In this document: in pieces, positions 24,791 through 36,292 of the stretch
Position numbering within the stretch: position 1 is the stretch's first letter
Layout of the letters: every line of letters starts with the position of its first letter
From: Tilletiaria anomala UBC 951
Taxonomy: Eukaryota; Basidiomycota; Exobasidiomycetes; Georgefischeriales; Tilletiariaceae
Direction of reading: 5' to 3'
DNA length: 64,000 nt
Assembly (NCBI RefSeq): GCF_000711695.1
Contig: NW_013546945.1
Coordinates: forward strand, 1 to 64,000
The notes under the pieces: generated by a model
The model's input: only the letters and a program-made list of their open reading frames with translations
Database searches by the model: none
Told to the model about the DNA's origin: nothing
Program-made: the position numbers and the translations under genes

Positions 24791-25833
24791 GTTCAAGCAG
24801 TAGGTTTGTGACAACTGAGCCTCACGAAAGCAAGATAGCGGAAGTGGATACTTCAAAAGCTAGTCCTCGCAGTGGCACCGCTTCCTCCCAATTGAATCTT
24901 CCTCAGCCCACTTCTCTTTGTATTTGTACCTTTCTCTGGATTACATGCATTGGAAAGACACAGTTGTCCGTGGTGGCCCCATGGAATCGCCTTATAGTAC
25001 CTCAATGGCACCATTGCGAAGAGTCCAGCACCGCGAGAGCATGCAACAACGCAATAGGCAGCCCGCGTGACGAACAGGAGGAGCGGGTCCTTGGGAAACC
25101 ACTACTAACAGTGACGATGACCATGACGAAAGGGGGGGATTTGTTGTTAACGAATGGAACATGCCGTCATGAGTACGAACGAACAAACATCAACCAGTAT
25201 TTCGCGTTACATACATACTAGTACCCTCACGTTTGGTATTGTCTCGGTGCCTCGGTCATCGGTATTCAAACAATTCCGCCGGGCCGATGGGCGCTTGGTC
25301 CAGGGCAGCGCAGCTTCGGCACAGCCTCCCGTGTTCGCTTGGTCCCCCGGGGTTCGCTGATCGGCCTTTCGTTGTTCTGGCTCGGAGGTTGTAGGATCGT
25401 AGATACGTGCGCAAGTCTTGTGAGCTTGTGCTCGCGACCTGCGGCATTGCACTCGCATTACATTGCTCAATCCCCTTCCTTCGATTGCCATTACCCTGTA
25501 CACCTTGACGTACTGATTGGATATGTTGTAGTAGGTGTAGAGCGCATATATATATATATATAATTGTATTTTTGTACACATAGAATACCTCTCTCTTGGT
25601 CAGCAAAGACTCATCGCCTCGCCAATTGGATGTGCCGCACGTCCATCGCTGATCGGCTCGGCTTTCATTGGCAACATCTTGCCCAAAGTTCCAGGCGAAG
25701 AGATATAGAGCTACACCCATCCAGCACAATTGTTGCAACCCCCCGACACTTGCATTGCATACCTCAAGACCAAGGGACCAACCTTCTCTCATCCTTCTCT
25801 TCTAGTCCGAAGCGTTCACTTCCTTTCATCACA
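24791..25833. promoter_or_regulatory. Upstream region of the RTA1-like gene
   Basis: There is no convincing gene. A TA dinucleotide run ends at 25563, about 270 nt before the RTA1-like start codon, and may act as its TATA element. The open frame that continues upstream of that ATG has no in-frame ATG near its start and reads as a leader. Confidence 0.4.
25546..25563 (+). repeat. TA dinucleotide microsatellite
   Basis: About nine alternating T-A units lie upstream of the RTA1-like gene. Confidence 0.85.
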
Positions 25834-27063
25834 ATGTCGGTCTTCCAAGACGTCGAATCTTGCCAGGGGGTTGATCCTCGTCCTGATCAACAGTGCAGCC
25901 TCGACCATGTTCCTTACAAATATGTACCTGGTAAGTCGTTGCCTCGGCCCCACAGCGCTGGCACTACCGGTGAAGTTGCTAACGCACCGCGATGTCCTAT
26001 CTTCCTAGCCCTCTGGCTCGGGGTCGCGTTTACTGCGTGTCACGCTCTGCTTTTCCTTACGCACATCACCCTGTCTGGTTGGAGATGGAAGCGCGGTGGC
26101 TTTATGCTGCTTGCTGCGGTCTGCTCAGCGGGTGAAATTGCCGGCTGGGCCTCACGAATTCAGTCATCGCTGCATCCGTTCGACGTAGACGCCTACATTG
26201 CGCAGCTAGTCTGCCTCATCCTTTCGCCCGTCTTCATCAGCGCCGTCAACTACGTCACGCTCGAGCGCATCATGGATGTCGTCGGACATGACTTTGCGCG
26301 CCTGAAGAAGCGGACATACTTTACCTTATTTGTCTCGGGCGACATCCTCTCGCTCATCATTCAAGCGGTCGGCGGAGGACTATCGGCAACGGCAAACACA
26401 GAACATGCGCTCCAAATTGGTAGTCAGATTACGCTGGCAGGTGTCGTTATTCAGGTGGCAGTCACTGCGCCGTTCGAGTTGCTATTCGCCGACTTCCATC
26501 TTCGGCACTACATTCAATACAAAAAGGAGAGGCAAATTGCTGAGGCACAGCCTCTCGATCTATCCGCATCAACGATACCTTCGTCAAAGTTAGCGCCTCA
26601 CTCCGACAAACTACGCAAGCAGAAGGAGCAGGAGCCACAGGAATTCTTGTCGTACGGACGCTGGTCAAAGAGTGTCTTGCTGCTCAGCCTCGCATCCACT
26701 TTCAGCACGGTGATGATTCTGATGCGTTGCATTTACCGTCTGGTCGAAATGGTGAATCAGACAGACGCGCATGCGGTTCCTTTCCGTAGACCATCTGAGC
26801 TTACTTTTTGTTTCTACAATTCTTTTCATCTAGGCCCAAGGCTGGTCTGGGTTCCTTGCGTCGAACGAAACGTTCTTCACGATCTTAGACGGTCTAGCCA
26901 TTTTCTTTTCAGTTGCTGTGAGTATCAAGTGCGGATTGGAGCTTCGATCCGGATGCATTCTGAGGCGCCCCAACTCCTGGCCTTACTTTCTCGCGCTCAG
27001 ATCTTTATACCTTTTCACCCGAGCTTGCTGCTGCCCGACGTCAACAAAGACTACAAACGCTAG
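25834..27063 (+). CDS. RTA1-like seven-helix membrane protein
   Basis: Four exons (25834-25930, 26009-26751, 26834-26917, 27001-27063) join in phase to 329 codons. The RTA1 family comprises fungal seven-helix proteins of the plasma or internal membranes, including Rsb1 (sphingoid-base export) and Rta1 (7-aminocholesterol resistance). Family features are YKYVPALWLGVAF at the start of helix 1, GEIAGWASR, the helix LICLILSPVFIS-type segment, FVSGDILSLIIQAVGGG and IYRLVEMAQGWSG (across a splice), then the last helix and the FHP turn (IPFHPSLLLPD). Intron 1 is 78 nt, a multiple of three without a stop, so keeping it would add 26 residues in frame. The substrate cannot be told. It is the only intact gene between two decayed lipases. 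Confidence 0.87.
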   Translation: MSVFQDVESCQGVDPRPDQQCSLDHVPYKYVPGKSLPRPHSAGTTGEVANAPRCPIFLALWLGVAFTACHALLFLTHITLSGWRWKRGGFMLLAAVCSAGEIAGWASRIQSSLHPFDVDAYIAQLVCLILSPVFISAVNYVTLERIMDVVGHDFARLKKRTYFTLFVSGDILSLIIQAVGGGLSATANTEHALQIGSQITLAGVVIQVAVTAPFELLFADFHLRHYIQYKKERQIAEAQPLDLSASTIPSSKLAPHSDKLRKQKEQEPQEFLSYGRWSKSVLLLSLASTFSTVMILMRCIYRLVEMVNQTDAHAVPFRRPSELTFCFYNSFHLGPRLVWVPCVERNVLHDLRRSSHFLFSCCEYQVRIGASIRMHSEAPQLLALLSRAQIFIPFHPSLLLPDVNKDYKR

Positions 27064-28506
27064 GAACAGCAGCCTGCAGCTAGCAAAGAAGAAGGTGCCG
27101 CAAGCTAGGACCGGAACTGCACTTTCGAACGATTGTCTGCCTGCGTCAGCTCGGCTTGATTCGCCAATAGAACACGACGGCTCCGGCACTCGCATGCTTT
27201 CCCGCCACCATGATACATACATGCAAGAAATCGCCTTCAAGATACAATAGACACTACACGACAGAATAGCACGATCGGGACTCGGCATCGACATTCTCGC
27301 AGTCACCATTCCACAAGTCACGGACTATTTCCTTGTACGCTCTTCCCTCCTGCCTCTCGTTGTTACCGCCGATAGGCCATCTGGCTGTGCCTAGGGCACA
27401 GGTTCGCCAGTGTATTTTCAGTACTCCGAAAATCTCACATCATATATCATCGTAACCTCAAAGCCTTTTCAATACCCTATGCCGATGTGCGACCCACCCG
27501 TTTCTGTTGGGATACATTTCAACGACCCTTTTGCGGGGAAAGGCAATGTGAACCCTTGCAACCCCCACCCATCTCCGCTATGTTTCGCGACGCACTTCAT
27601 CAACTCTGCCTCATTTTTACGATTCCTTCCTCGTCCTTTCAACTTCCTTTACCGACCATGCTCTTGCAGCCCGGTTGTAATAACGTCGTAACCACATTGA
27701 CGGGTATCCTGGGAATTGTGCCCCTCGGAACCACCGAGGGCAGGCAGATCTTTCAAGTCTGCTGCGGAAACACCGCGGTCGAAAGGCAGGCCTTTGAAAG
27801 CCGGCCAGGCTCGATTAGGGTTCCGCTTTTCTGTACCTACTTGTCACCCTCAATGAGCTGCTATCTGCCATGAGTCGGTCGTGAAGATATTGAAGGTGTG
27901 GATGTGTCATGGCGGCACCGCATCCCACGCGCTTTTAAGAATTTTAACAGTTTTCAACATTGCAAGCGAAACGTCTGAGACTTTTCTTCCCTAACTCCCG
28001 TGTTCCTGAAGCCAATCGCCGTCAAGCAATGCGAGATCATGGAAAAGTGTGAAAGAGCCTATCTCTCTCCATGCGAGCAGCGGTCCGGGTGTTTTCGCTC
28101 AACCTCGCATCGCTTTCCATGGCTTTGGCTTGCTTGCTCCGGGTGAGCTGACAAGAGTTGGAACGAGCAATGAAGCCTCGGCTTGTCACGAAGGACACTG
28201 GTGGAAAAATGCCCGACATCAGCCAGTGGAGAATTTGGGGAACGTGATCGAATGCTGATCCGATCGTTGCTTCGGGTCGATGTCCCTCCATAGAAGTGGC
28301 ATGGATTGTCTGCTCTCCGCTCCTCCCATCCTTCAGACCTGCTCCCTACCGGCTAACACCTTGCACCTGCGACTTAATCTCCTCCTCCTCAACCCTGGAT
28401 CCATCGCCGATGACTCGGAAACCTCTCTCCCTGCACAGCATCGAATCTCCCCTTTTGCGACCCCCACCCCTCGGGTTGCTCCGAACCCTGGCCCCCGCTA
28501 CACGGC
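27064..28506. other. Gene-free spacer between RTA1-like gene and lipase copy 2
   Basis: No exon chain, RNA gene or repeat was recognised in 1.4 kb; only short unrelated frames are present. Confidence 0.45.
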
Positions 28507-29691
28507 ATGTGCTCCCTGTGGCCCTTGCCCATCTTGCTTGCGCTTGCTAGAGCGTGTTGTGCACTCGGAGGACCGTCTTCACCGTCTCCCCTTCTCGAGA
28601 GTCCACCGTCGGTGTGCCGCGACGCCTCCCTGCCTACCAAGGACGCGCCGTTCACAGTATCGCGGTCGTTCGTGGACTCCGCGATCTAAAGCACCCGCAC
28701 CCCTGATGGGACGAGCAAAGTCGTCCTCGTTGCGCACGGTACAGCTCTTAATGCCTCCAGCTGGTAGAGTGGTTCTTATGGGGACCTGCTGCCGCCAATG
28801 CCTTTCCCAGGGGCCAACGGAGGGTCCACGAATGGCTTTGACGTCTGGACCGTCGACCTCCCCCAAAGCATGCTCGGCGTTGCGCAGGTCAATCCCGAAT
28901 ACATCTTGTGTGCCATCAACAAAAACTCGCGCTCAAGAGCCATGAACCAAAGTCAAGATTATCGGACATTTGCGGGGCGGTTGTCTCAACACCCTATGGG
29001 CTACCACCTTTTGGCTGAGCGCAACGAGGCTAATCCGCGGCATTATGCGAGTCCTTGCACCATATCACAATGCTGGGTAATCTGTTGCCCTGACCAGCTT
29101 CTATCCTGCGCAACACAACGGCTTGGTATCCTACTTCGACGGGTCCATCGTGCTCCCTGGAGTAAGGTGCATCGTCGGGAACGGGCTGTCCGCCTTGGAA
29201 GGCTGCTCGGCGTCTTTACTGCAGCAGCGCGCATCGTCCAACTACATCATCAAGGCGCAAGAGCACCTCTTCATCTTCTTCATCGTTCCCATCACTGCCG
29301 TCTCTACAGGAACCGACTAGATCGTCATCCCGCAAGTTTCTGACTCGTTCACCAGCTTGCGGCTACCTGTCAGCGTACAATTTCTACAGTAAATGCTAAC
29401 TTGTATGGATCGCTGCACATTACAGACCACCCTGATATACCTATTGACTGCGCTTCATTCCCTATCTCGTACGCTGCGAAACTGAGCCCGAGCGACCAAG
29501 CATCCCCCAGCAAATTTAACACAGCGCAGTGCATCAACTTTGCCAACACCGATCTGAATTTCGAGGCTGCCAAGCCGACACTCGACTTCCTCATCAGCCT
29601 GGGAACGGACGTTCTCTTCCCAGGTAGCGCAGCCGCCAAAGCTGAGCCGCCACTAATGAGTTACGTGGCCGCTGCGGGCTTAGAGGCGTGA
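28507..29691 (+). pseudogene. Decayed CalB-type secreted lipase, copy 2
   Basis: An ATG at 28507 opens a signal-peptide-like start (MCSLWPLPILLALARACC). Pieces in the CalB order follow: KVVLVAHGT, GFDVWTVDLPQSML with VNPEYILCAINK, the block around the nucleophile, TSFYPAQHNGLV, SLLQQRASS, ITAVSTGTD followed by IVIPQVSD in the same frame after a stop, then ITDHPDIPIDC and AKAEPPLMSYVA near the end. In-frame stops and frame changes (at least three) interrupt it. The nucleophile elbow, xSxGG in the family, reads HLRGG here, so the catalytic Ser is gone. This copy is inactive, and it seems older than or independent of copy 1. Confidence 0.68.
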
Positions 29692-29881
29692 TATCTTCTC
29701 CACCCGGGTCGTGTAACCTTCAAACGGACATTCATTCGTCGTTTTCTTTACCGTGAAGATTTTTCTGCTTGAATCTAGTATCACGTGTCTCAAGCAAATG
29801 CGGCCGAGTTAATTCAGAAAAGCACCTGCACAAATCTCAGTACTGTGCTCGAATCCTACTCGACTATGTGCGTATATTTAT

Positions 29882-32800
29882 CTATTCTCCAAGTAATGCA
29901 AAAGGATTGATGCCGGGGCGTGCTGCAATTGCGGCTGTCGGTCGCACAGGCTTGTTTCCCCCTGCAGCGGCAGCTCCAGCACTGGCGCCAGCCGCCCGTG
30001 CCTGCTTTTTAGCGCGCTTTTTCTCGGCGCGCGCAGTTGCAAGGTCGATTCCCAGCTGCTCTTCTACCCCTTCCATAATGACCTGGCACACGAGCTTTTC
30101 TTCACGCGTCACCGCCGGAAGAGTGATAAGGGCTGCCTCCCCGGCGCCAGCACCTGCCCCACTTTGAGTACCTTGCGCAAATAGGTATGCCTGCAGCAGC
30201 GGCGGCTCGAAAGCGGTGACATACGATATCGGTAGCGCGTCCGTCAACAGGAGCGATTGCACGAGCAGTTCAGCGGCCTCGTATACCGCTTGTATGCTGT
30301 TTGTCAGGTGAATGTGGCGCGTGGTTGGCGCAGCCCGCAATGCAGAGGCTGCATGCAGTGCAGCTTCTGCACGTTTCTCAATCTTGGCACAGACGTCAGG
30401 CGGCAAGGTGCCGCGTATGGCCCACAAGCTCGCCAATACTGCAGCGCGAATTTCCTCTGCAGTCCAGTTGAATCGCTTGCTGCTTTCGCCCAAACGCTCG
30501 GCTTCGTGCGCAACGAGGAAGCGCAGGGCAGCTGCAACCATCTGCAGAGAGGTCTGCAGCTGATTGAACGTTGGCGTCTGTGCGCCAAATGCACAGAAGA
30601 GAATATCTTTGCGTGTTTCGAGCCGCAAAAGGGGCGGCGCTTCCGGTAGCGGATCGGCGTCCGTCTGCAAGATTCGATTTTCGAACGGCGGAAGTGGGGA
30701 TTGCGGCAGGCTTGGAGAGCCGGGCATTGAGTTGTGTGCAGTTGCAGAAGCCGATCTCGAAGCCTCCTCGAGCGATGCCTCGTGCGCCTCGTATTGCCCG
30801 AGCAGATCCAGCAAGGACGGAGGTAGGTGGCTGCGCGAAGATGAAAGCATTTCCGACAAAGACGATATGACAACGGGGTCACCCTTGCGCCTTTCCCCTG
30901 AGCGGACCCACTCGGTGACGATGGGCGCTGGCTTGATATGCGCTGCAGCTTCTTGGTCGGCTTGCCGCTGCAACTCGGCGACAGATCCTTCAGAACCAGC
31001 GTCCTCATTGTTTTCATGACCATCACCAGCTGCTTCGTCCGCCTCATCTCGCATCATGCGCGAAAGGGGCCCCTCCTCATCGGTATCGAAAGAAGTTGGT
31101 GTACCCACGCTGATGAGCTCATCAGGGTCTTCTTCGCTGGCGTAGTCACCCCCTCCGATCCATCGCACACGTTGTGGCGATGCGTGCGTCTCAGCTTCTG
31201 TCTCTGACTGCGAGCCGTATTCCTCGTCTTGCAGCACGGGCTCCTCAATTTCTCGTCTGGCCCAGCTCATGCCCCATGCGCCAAAGAGCACTGCGCACAC
31301 CCACCGCCTTAGCTGCCGCGCAACACCAACATGCACACTGGGGGCGTCAGGGTCTTCTGCAAAGGAGAGAGGGATGCAGATGCGCTGCGTTAGGATATCG
31401 ACGAGCTGATGATTGAAGTGGCCTTGCCTATACGCCTCCTGGTACGCTGCGAGAGCGCGCAGGTTTGGACGCATGTTCCACCAGGAAGCGTTGAGCGGCT
31501 TGGTGGGCAGCACGTCGATGGATGGCTGAGAAACAAAGAATTCGGCAGCGGGCTCATTTAGATGTGGAGCCGCATGGTGCGTCAAGAGCGAATAGACCGC
31601 AACACTATCGAGGAGCCCTGCGATGAGCCTCTCCCGCTCGCCAGAAGCTGTATATCGCTCAACTGATTGAGCGGCAGCAGCGCTCTTGCCGAACTGAGAG
31701 GCAGGAAGGCTGCGCAAAGCGAGGATCTGGTCCAGCACGCACGTTACGAGACCACGTACAGGGTCGATGGCCAGAGCCGTGCTAACTTCAGCCGCTGTGA
31801 AGTGGTCGCCGAGCCGGCCGGAAGGGGTGCTGCTCGACGTGGCTGATAGTGCGCGCCGCGCCGCGGCATCGTTTGCAAATTGTCGCGTGGGTGTAGCGGT
31901 CCCAGAAGATGGCGCTGTCCTCCCTCCATCGCTCCTACCATCCTCCGATGCGGCGCGACCCGAGCTAAGCGTGGAAAAGGCCGGGCCGGCCAATCTGCCT
32001 AGGCCCACTCTCCGAGTTGGTGTTTTTGAACCCCGGGAAACTTCTGGCGACGCAGGCTGTCTTGAGCCCCCGGAACGCCCCAATTTCTGCCACTCTGTCT
32101 TGATCAGGCTTGCCACTGCCTGTATTCGGTCGCAGTTATGCGGCAATCGCTGTTCCAGAAGTAATGTGTACTCTGGTACAGTGTGATCGTTACCGACGAA
32201 CGCTGCTAGCAGCGGAAGAAAGGTGGCAGGTATGCCCAAGTGGGCAGCAAGTTTGGTTGGCGAATGTACGGAGAAGCGAACCGCACTCAGGATTGGCCTT
32301 GCGGCGGCAGCGGTGTCGTCGCCTGTAGCATCTTCGCCGACAACTGCAGTTTGATCCGCTAAGACATCGAGCGTGTACACCTCTGCAACAGCTGAGGGAG
32401 CTGAGGCTTCTCCGGATGTATTTGATGTATTCGTTGCCGGTAGTCGCCTGGCTGTTGCCTTCCCCTTCCTTCCTACGACTTCGAATCCGTCATCGCTCCC
32501 TTGTTGCCAATTGGAGGCAGCAGGCTCCGCGCTGAGATCACCTCCCGAATTTGACACTGGTTCTTGTACCAGATACTCGAAGCTCGCTAAAGGCACGTAC
32601 CCGCAACCCTCACCCCTCGAGCAGAGGACGTACATGTCGCTGTCATTGCTGACGGCGTAGCCGCCTCTGCGCTCCGCCTCTTCTGCCACGAGCGAGTCTG
32701 CCTCTGACTCGGAAAAGACGAGCTCAACGCCTTCCTCCCGGAGAGCTTGGATGAGGACATAGGAGAGCAAAGGGGGGATGTAGCCAGCTTGCGCTTGAAC

Positions 32801-33329
32801 GGATGGTGAGGTCCGACTGTTTGGGGAGAGGCGCATGAACAGCGAATTGGATCGGAATTGATGCTCTCGTCGGGCCAGGACTGCATCGAGCTTGGTCGGT
32901 GGCAGGGGTCCATCGAAGACAAAGACGGGCTTCAAATTGCATCTCCTGCGATTAAACCAACGAGGCATTGCGTCAGTGCTTTCGTCCCACCATACAACCT
33001 GAGGCCGCGATGACTCACTTCAACACCGTGCAATACCGACGGACATGGGCGTGCCATCGCGCATATTCACCGCCGCGTGTGAGATCGACAAAGTAGTGGA
33101 GAAAGTGGTAGAAGATCCAAGCCCACGCGTCGATCACTAATACTGTGGGCCGCTTGCCGCTTGTTCCTTTAGCTGCTTCTGCTGTAACCGCAGGTTGTGG
33201 GCCATTACCTCCTGTTGCCGCAGGCGTTGCGGCGTGTGGTACTTCATCGTTGATGGCTGGAAATGTCAGCTGGTCGGATATGCTGCGATAGATCTTTTTG
33301 ACGTAGGACGTCAGATAGATGATCCCCAT
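29882..33329 (-). CDS. Asteroid (ASTE1)-like XPG-family nuclease
   Basis: Two exons (33329-33019, 32945-29882) join in phase to 1,125 codons. The N-terminus MGIIYLTSYV, LVIDAWAWIFYHF and, across the splice, KPVFVFDGPLPPTK form the XPG-N part. FSESEADSLVAEEAERR with SNDSDMYVL forms the XPG-I part. Acidic residues at the positions that bind metal in FEN1 (Asp in VIDA and FDG, the two Glu of ESEAD, the two Asp of NDSD) appear to be present, so nuclease activity is plausible. The pattern fits the Asteroid branch of the family, whose role is poorly known but linked to DNA repair choice in animals. At 1,124 residues it is large; acidic and Ser-rich stretches (for example residues 680-760) and a Lys/Ala-rich tail account for the length. 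Confidence 0.8.
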
Positions 33330-34256
33330 ATCTGAAGAAGCGCACGCCAACCGGCCTGTGGGCGGCTCTTCCCAAAAGAGAGGAAGTCCGCTGCTCTCCG
33401 TCGAACAAATGCAACCGTGGCGGATCTTCTTCCGCGCGAACCTGCACAATCAGCCGCTTATGTACTCCAAATCCCAGTCAGTGGCAAGTATTCATATGCC
33501 CTGAGACCATGTGTATTAGCCAAAATGACATTGCTCGTTATCCACAAGCATACAAGGGTTGCTCGACAAAAGCCTGGGGGTGGATGAGGAAGCTCGACTC
33601 GAGGATTACAGTCTTGTCTCTCGCCGGAAAAAGTGCAAAAGTACGTAAGGTTGAAATGAGCGCAATGAAAGTAGGGTTGTTGCGAGGCGCTTTTTGGCAA
33701 GATCCGTTTATTTTTTTCAGGCAATTCCTGGCGCGATTGGTTGTGCAAAAGGCTATCAAGAACCAATTTATCGTGACTTTTGGAGTGACTTTTGCTTTCC
33801 GAAGATTATCGACTATGCGTCCAAATTTCCAGTCGTTTTTGGAGTCCAATAATACTGACTAATTCCGTTTAAATGAATTTAACATTCTTTTATCAATTTC
33901 CAACTAATGCTGGTTCCGATGCTTGACAGATTAGTTCGACTTTTCGTTCCGCTTGAACCTGCCGCAACAGGAACCGCGGATCATCTCTCAGGAGGCTTAT
34001 CCATTATAGCTCGTAGATCCCCCGCAACTGATATGACATTCGAATATATAAACCTTTCCGTTTCGGCAACCCAAGCCCACCGTCCTCCGATCACCCTCCC
34101 CTACCCTTCACGTACTCGCCCCTTCGCCCTGCCCGTCTCTGCTTCATGTTCGAAAGTGCATGCCGCACGGTGAATCCAACGAGCACCCTCCTGGCTTCAT
34201 GACTCGATAGAATCTGCCTGGACTCAACTATCCACAATAGAACTCCGCTCGTCAAG
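33330..34256. promoter_or_regulatory. Divergent promoter region, ASTE1-like / FAD oxidase
   Basis: This 0.9 kb gap has an AT-rich centre (about 33,600-33,900). TATATAAA at 34045-34052 lies about 205 nt before the FAD oxidase ATG and is a good TATA box for it. No gene was recognised. Confidence 0.55.
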
Positions 34257-36292
34257 ATGCGAGCCGGCCACTTGCTGCTCTCGCGTTCTTCGCTTTCGCA
34301 CCTTCTGCTCATCTTCACGCTCCTTTCCACGTTTACAGCAGCTAGCTTCGTCCGGAGCCGTGCGCCATCGCCGCAGCGAACTGCTGGTGCCGCCAGCCGC
34401 CGCGACCTGATTAGCGACACAGTCGAGAACATACTCCACCCTGTCATCCACTTTGCACCGACCGTCCTAGGTATCAGTATCAACAACAAGGGACTGCAGC
34501 TTGACAATGGCACCAACCCCAATGACCCGGTCCAAGTAAGCCAGGCGCTACAGACGCAGCCTCCACCAATCGACCTTGGGCAGCTGCTTCAAGACATCAC
34601 GCCCAATTATAACACCAGCAAAACGCTGGACTCTGCCTGCTCGGCCATTCACACCGCTCTGCCGAACAACGACTACGTCGGCCGCGTCTGTACCACCCCC
34701 GAGTGCATTCAGTCCACGACGCATTACTACAATGCTCGTCAAGCCGGCAACCGCCCGGCGTGCGTCACGTACCCAACGAGCAGCCAGGATGTGGTGACAA
34801 TCATGAAGTTGCTGAGAGAGTACGACGTCACATACGCCATCAAGGCTGTGGGCCACTCGACAGGCTACAACTTTACGACAGCTCTCGGCTTCAGCAGCAC
34901 CACGGGGATCTTGATCGACATGTCTAAGATGAAGGCGGTCAGCTACGACGCAAGCACTGGGATCGCACGCTGGGAACCAGGTCAGAGCTGGGGCGAGCTC
35001 GCTACGACAATGGCGCAGTACGGCGCACAAGTTGTCGGTGGTCGCCTCGGCGCCGTCGGACCCGGCCTCAGCTTTGGCGGCGGCATCTCGTGGTACTCGG
35101 GCCAAGTCGGCTTTGCGAGTGACACCACACACGCGTTCGAGATTGTCCTTGCGGATGGTACGTTTATCATTGCCACACAGGATAACCAATACAGTGACCT
35201 GTGGTGGGCAGCCAAGGTCGGCATGAACTCGTTCGGTATCATCACCGCCGTACACTCGCGCACGCTACCTGGCACGACCACCTACGGCGGTTCCGTGATC
35301 TTCCCGACCGACAAGATGCTGGACGTGCTCGGCGCCTATGCCAACTGGATCAACGGTGGTGCAGACAAGTGCAAGAAGGGGTTCGTCTTACCCGCCATCA
35401 CTGACTTTTTTGTTGAGTCGCTCATCACCCGCCTTAACATCTTCGAGTTCTTCTTTGATGGAACCGACCCAGGAGAGTGCTTCAAGGATTTCAACATCAT
35501 CAACACGCTCTACGATGACCGCAAGGTGCAGCCATATCCGGACTTCCTCAACAAAGCGCTCACCAACCAGCAATTTGTCTTTTCTGGCTTCAACAATGCG
35601 TTGTACTCCTCGGTGACGGACCTCATTAACAAGGACCAGCTGCTTGCAATCTACAATGCATGGGAGGAATAGTGGGTGCGCTAGCATTACCTCTGAACGC
35701 AATGCAGCTGACATTACCACCCGTTGCTCGACCTGCCAGCTCGGTCCAGACATCAGGGGCGTACCTGCAGAACACCCTCAGCTTCTCAGTCATCACCAAG
35801 ACGGGCCTCGCCGCATCGCAAGCAAACGGCGGCAACGCGATGGGAGTCTCAGGCGGCGATGGTTATCTCTGGGTTTGCTATGCAGAAGGTTCCATACCCG
35901 CCATTGGCGCTCTGATGGATACGAAGCTATTTGGCCTGACGCCGCAGGCGGCGCAGGCGGTGCCCAAAAGCCAGCGCAAGCTGCCGCTGTATGCCAACTA
36001 CGCCCGGCTCGAGCAGAAGCCGTTCTTGACGTATGGCGGCATCGAACTTCTTCGACAGGTGCGTTTCATGAGTCTTTGGGGATCGACCATGTTGAGCTTA
36101 CAAGTTTAATGTGTCTGCGTCGTGCCTATTTTATATTGCAGATCAAGAAGAAGTACGGTGCGTTAACCAAATGAATCGCCAACCATTAGCGTCCACCTTG
36201 CCTCTTTTGCTGACACTTTCTGCTGCGCCTCTTTCTGTGTAGACCCCGACAACTTCATTAGCTCTCACACCACTGGGCACGACTTCTACTGA
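34257..36292 (+). CDS. Secreted FAD-linked (berberine-bridge-type) oxidase, with a frame break
   Basis: Exons 34257-36058, 36142-36157 and 36243-36292 are supported by good splice sites, and the last two give a typical ending (KKKYDPDNFISSHTT). The protein starts with a signal peptide (LLLIFTLLSTFTAA) and has an FAD-binding PCMH domain around residues 165-340 (RPACVTYPTSSQDVVTIMKLL, AIKAVGHSTGYN, GLSFGGGISWYSG). The His of GHSTG matches the site of covalent FAD attachment. A BBE-type C-terminal part follows. At about 35,670 the frame shifts by one base: AIYNAWEE meets a stop, while the continuation (VGALALPLNAMQLTLPP) is fully conserved in style in another frame, and no intron fits. Either the gene is newly broken, truncating the protein at 471 residues, or one base is missing from the sequence. 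The substrate is unknown; relatives oxidise sugars or secondary metabolites. Confidence 0.8.
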
